Origin: Lineus longissimus
Lineage: Eukaryota > Nemertea > Pilidiophora > Heteronemertea > Lineidae
Assembly: GCF_910592395.1 (NCBI RefSeq)
Contig: NC_088321.1
Location: 11,658,001-11,722,000, forward strand
Direction: 5' to 3'
DNA: 64,000 nucleotides
The notes under the pieces were generated by a model that saw nothing but the letters and a program-made list of their open reading frames with translations, did not search any database and was not told the DNA's origin. How positions within the stretch are numbered: the stretch's first letter is position 1; the number at the start of each line of letters is the position of its first letter. This document shows, in pieces, positions 62,342 through 64,000 of the stretch. The position numbers and the translations under genes were made by a program.

Positions 62342-63866
62342 TCAAATTTGCCCTTCTGTCCCGTCTGCTGGGTTTTCTAAGGCGTCGGCTGGTTGAACAG
62401 AGGAAGAGGCAACAGCGGACTGAAAAAAGATATTGATGGAGAATCAGGTTTGGCTTAGAATCCCTCATTGCCAAGGAGATGGGAGCCAGAATGGCATCAA
62501 GGTTTTCAGCTTAGTCCCTCCTCTCTCATCAGTGACCTTCTTACATGCAAGTCAGTCGCTGCAGGCAGAATTAACCAATATTCACTTTGGCTTGCCCCGA
62601 ATCTTCTCCCTTTTTTTTCATTCAACTCACCTCTGTATCCATGGGTGCTGGTTCTACTTCTCGTTCTACATTTGCCACAGGTACTCGATGTTTAGCCTCA
62701 CATCCTTTACACAGAGCTGAAAAGGCACCAGATTATGGGGGTAATGATAATATGATGTGCAATATAATAGTGTGAGGACATGATGATGATGATAGACTTG
62801 TTTTGATAATGCGACCGGCCATGCTGATTTTGTACGGCAGTGAAGCATCACCTCCAGTGGCACTGGCAGGGAATCATAACTGGGACTTCCTGATCACCAA
62901 GCCAAGGCTCCAATCAACTTTCTAGGAAGAACACAAGTGAAGTGGTAAATCGTTATCACTCAGTTGGTTTTGCACCAAAGTTAGGTTTAGTCAGAGTGGG
63001 TATCATTACAGGCCTACTGCTTCTTTTCTACTTCAGTGATTTTGAGACTGATCCCTTACCTGAGCCAACTGGGACAAAAACTCCCCACTTGATGTATATT
63101 TCCCGAGACATCACTCGATGAACTGAACCACCATCTTTTCTGAGCTTCCGACTTGTTTTAGAGGGTTGATGAAGTGGGTGCTGGCATCTCCTTTGCTGAT
63201 TCCATGATAAACTCAACTTGTATCGGTGGTTCGGGCATATTGTGGTGTCCAGAACTGGAGAACTCATATCAAACACGCCAGCACGAAGTGCTATGAGCTC
63301 CCATTCACTTTTGACTTGACTGGCTTTCCTGGAGGACATCCAACGCATCAAATGGGAGTGCACGTCCTTCTTACATTGTTTCAAGGGGATCACACTCTTG
63401 TCATTGGGGTATGAAGCGTCAGTACCACACTCGATATCCTTGGATATGACAGCAAATCCACATTTCAACTGTGATTTTTCAGGTTCCATTTTCAATTGAC
63501 TATCACACAATGTACACGTGCATGTACACAATGCATTGTAACTGTAACTGTTGTTGTTGTTGTCGTTGCTGGTGATCGTTTCCGCCAAGACCGCTAAGCC
63601 TCCACAGGGGTAATAAAGGCCTCTAGGTTGTTTGAGGGAGTGTGTGGGAGGGGCAAGGGAGAGGGGGGTTCACTAACATCTAAAAATGTAATTTTATTTG
63701 GAAAGCATGTGTATTTCGTCAGTTTTCTGAGGGAATGGGCAAAAAATGGGCACCAGTGAGAAGGGCGCGACTCGACCCCCTCACCGGAAAACCGTAAGGG
63801 CGGCCGGATTTTTTTCTTTTGCAAATTAAAAAACAGCATTCTGACTTCCTTACCTGGAAGTGGCAT
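62342..63866 (-). CDS. Four-exon gene model: uncharacterised Cys/His (probably zinc-binding) protein
   Basis: Minus-strand exons are 63866-63854, 63599-63060, 62716-62631 and 62419-62342. Introns are GT-AG with matching phases (1, 1, 0): CTTCCAG/gtaagg, TGTGGAG/GC, CTCAG/gtaagg, TTTTCAG/CT, ACAGAG/gtgagt, TTTTTTCAG/TC. The sum is 717 bp, 238 residues. The middle has CPNHRYKLSLSW then RRCQHPLHQ. Near the exon 2-3 junction the frame reads FVPVGSALCKGCEAKHR. The potential metal ligands are C-x2-H, C-x-H-x2-H and C-x2-C-x3-H. The C-terminus is acidic and Ala/Ser-rich. From memory it resembles uncharacterised proteins present in many copies in other invertebrates. I cannot verify that, and I assign no function. 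The tiny first exon and the last exon are the least certain. Confidence 0.6.
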
Positions 63867-64000
63867 CACCTAAAAAACTGCAGTGTTGGAGCTAAAGGAG
63901 AGTTAAAATTGCCTTTTTACTGAAATTTGAGATTGCATTGTTTTTGGGACGTACTGTACCTGTCATTAAAATGTACCTGGGGCAAAACAAAAGGCATGAA
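63867..64000. other. Upstream flank of the minus-strand gene
   Basis: This should hold 5' UTR or promoter of the Cys/His gene if the model is right. No TATA box or other element is clear. Confidence 0.4.

Noticed and set aside
62287-62435. Plus-strand terminal exon after CTCTCTCCCAG, reading CLTSSPYDTV and ending EKRY
   Set aside because: It overlaps the minus-strand exon 62342-62419, whose acceptor and phase fit a coherent gene with two neighbouring exons. No upstream plus-strand exon supports this one.

Overview
The window looks like animal (metazoan) nuclear DNA, most likely from an invertebrate. Coding sequence is sparse and split by GT-AG introns. There is a decayed CR1/L2-type LINE, an apparently intact PIF/Harbinger transposon, many minisatellites and long AT-rich non-coding stretches. 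I see no operons, bacterial signals, tRNA or rRNA genes, or CRISPR. I cannot name the species.

1-16745 (+): the 3' part of one large gene. It contains 27 nearly identical 512-bp units in tandem. Each unit is a 252-bp exon plus a 260-bp intron. Every exon is flanked by phase-1 introns on both sides (class 1-1), so exons can be added or skipped in frame. Each exon encodes an 84-residue module: a Thr-rich linker with N-glycosylation sequons, then a six-cysteine domain spaced C-x3-C-x14-C-x5-C-x11-C-x3-C. A decayed module lies at each end of the array. Four diverged exons follow, one with a long mucin-like linker, and the last carries the stop codon. The product looks like a secreted or surface glycoprotein of at least about 2,650 residues. 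The signal peptide must lie upstream of the window. I recognise no named family, and this is the best candidate for an undescribed system here.

16746-22734: a probable LINE 3' fragment, a ~234-bp near-perfect palindrome, a 55-bp minisatellite and otherwise non-coding DNA. 22735-26985: a composite repeat of ~300-bp monomers rich in nuclear-receptor-like half-sites, ending in a GAC microsatellite and apparently split by a dead CR1/L2-like LINE on the minus strand. 26986-40109: non-coding, with a 57-bp stem-loop, a GGGTGC minisatellite and a 67-bp minisatellite.

40113-43986: a PIF/Harbinger DNA transposon with terminal inverted repeats, a flanking ATT duplication, an intact two-exon DDE transposase (+) and a convergent intact two-exon Myb/SANT-like protein (-). 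The two proteins would be expected to act together in transposition.

43990-62341: mostly non-coding, with an inverted-repeat element, a tandemly duplicated PAN/apple-like exon (one copy broken), an unrecognised 188-codon open exon, a short TA-flanked MITE, a ~320-bp dispersed duplication and homopolymer runs. 62342-63866 (-): a four-exon gene model for a 238-residue protein with a Cys/His, probably zinc-binding, motif. It becomes visible only when its short exons are joined.
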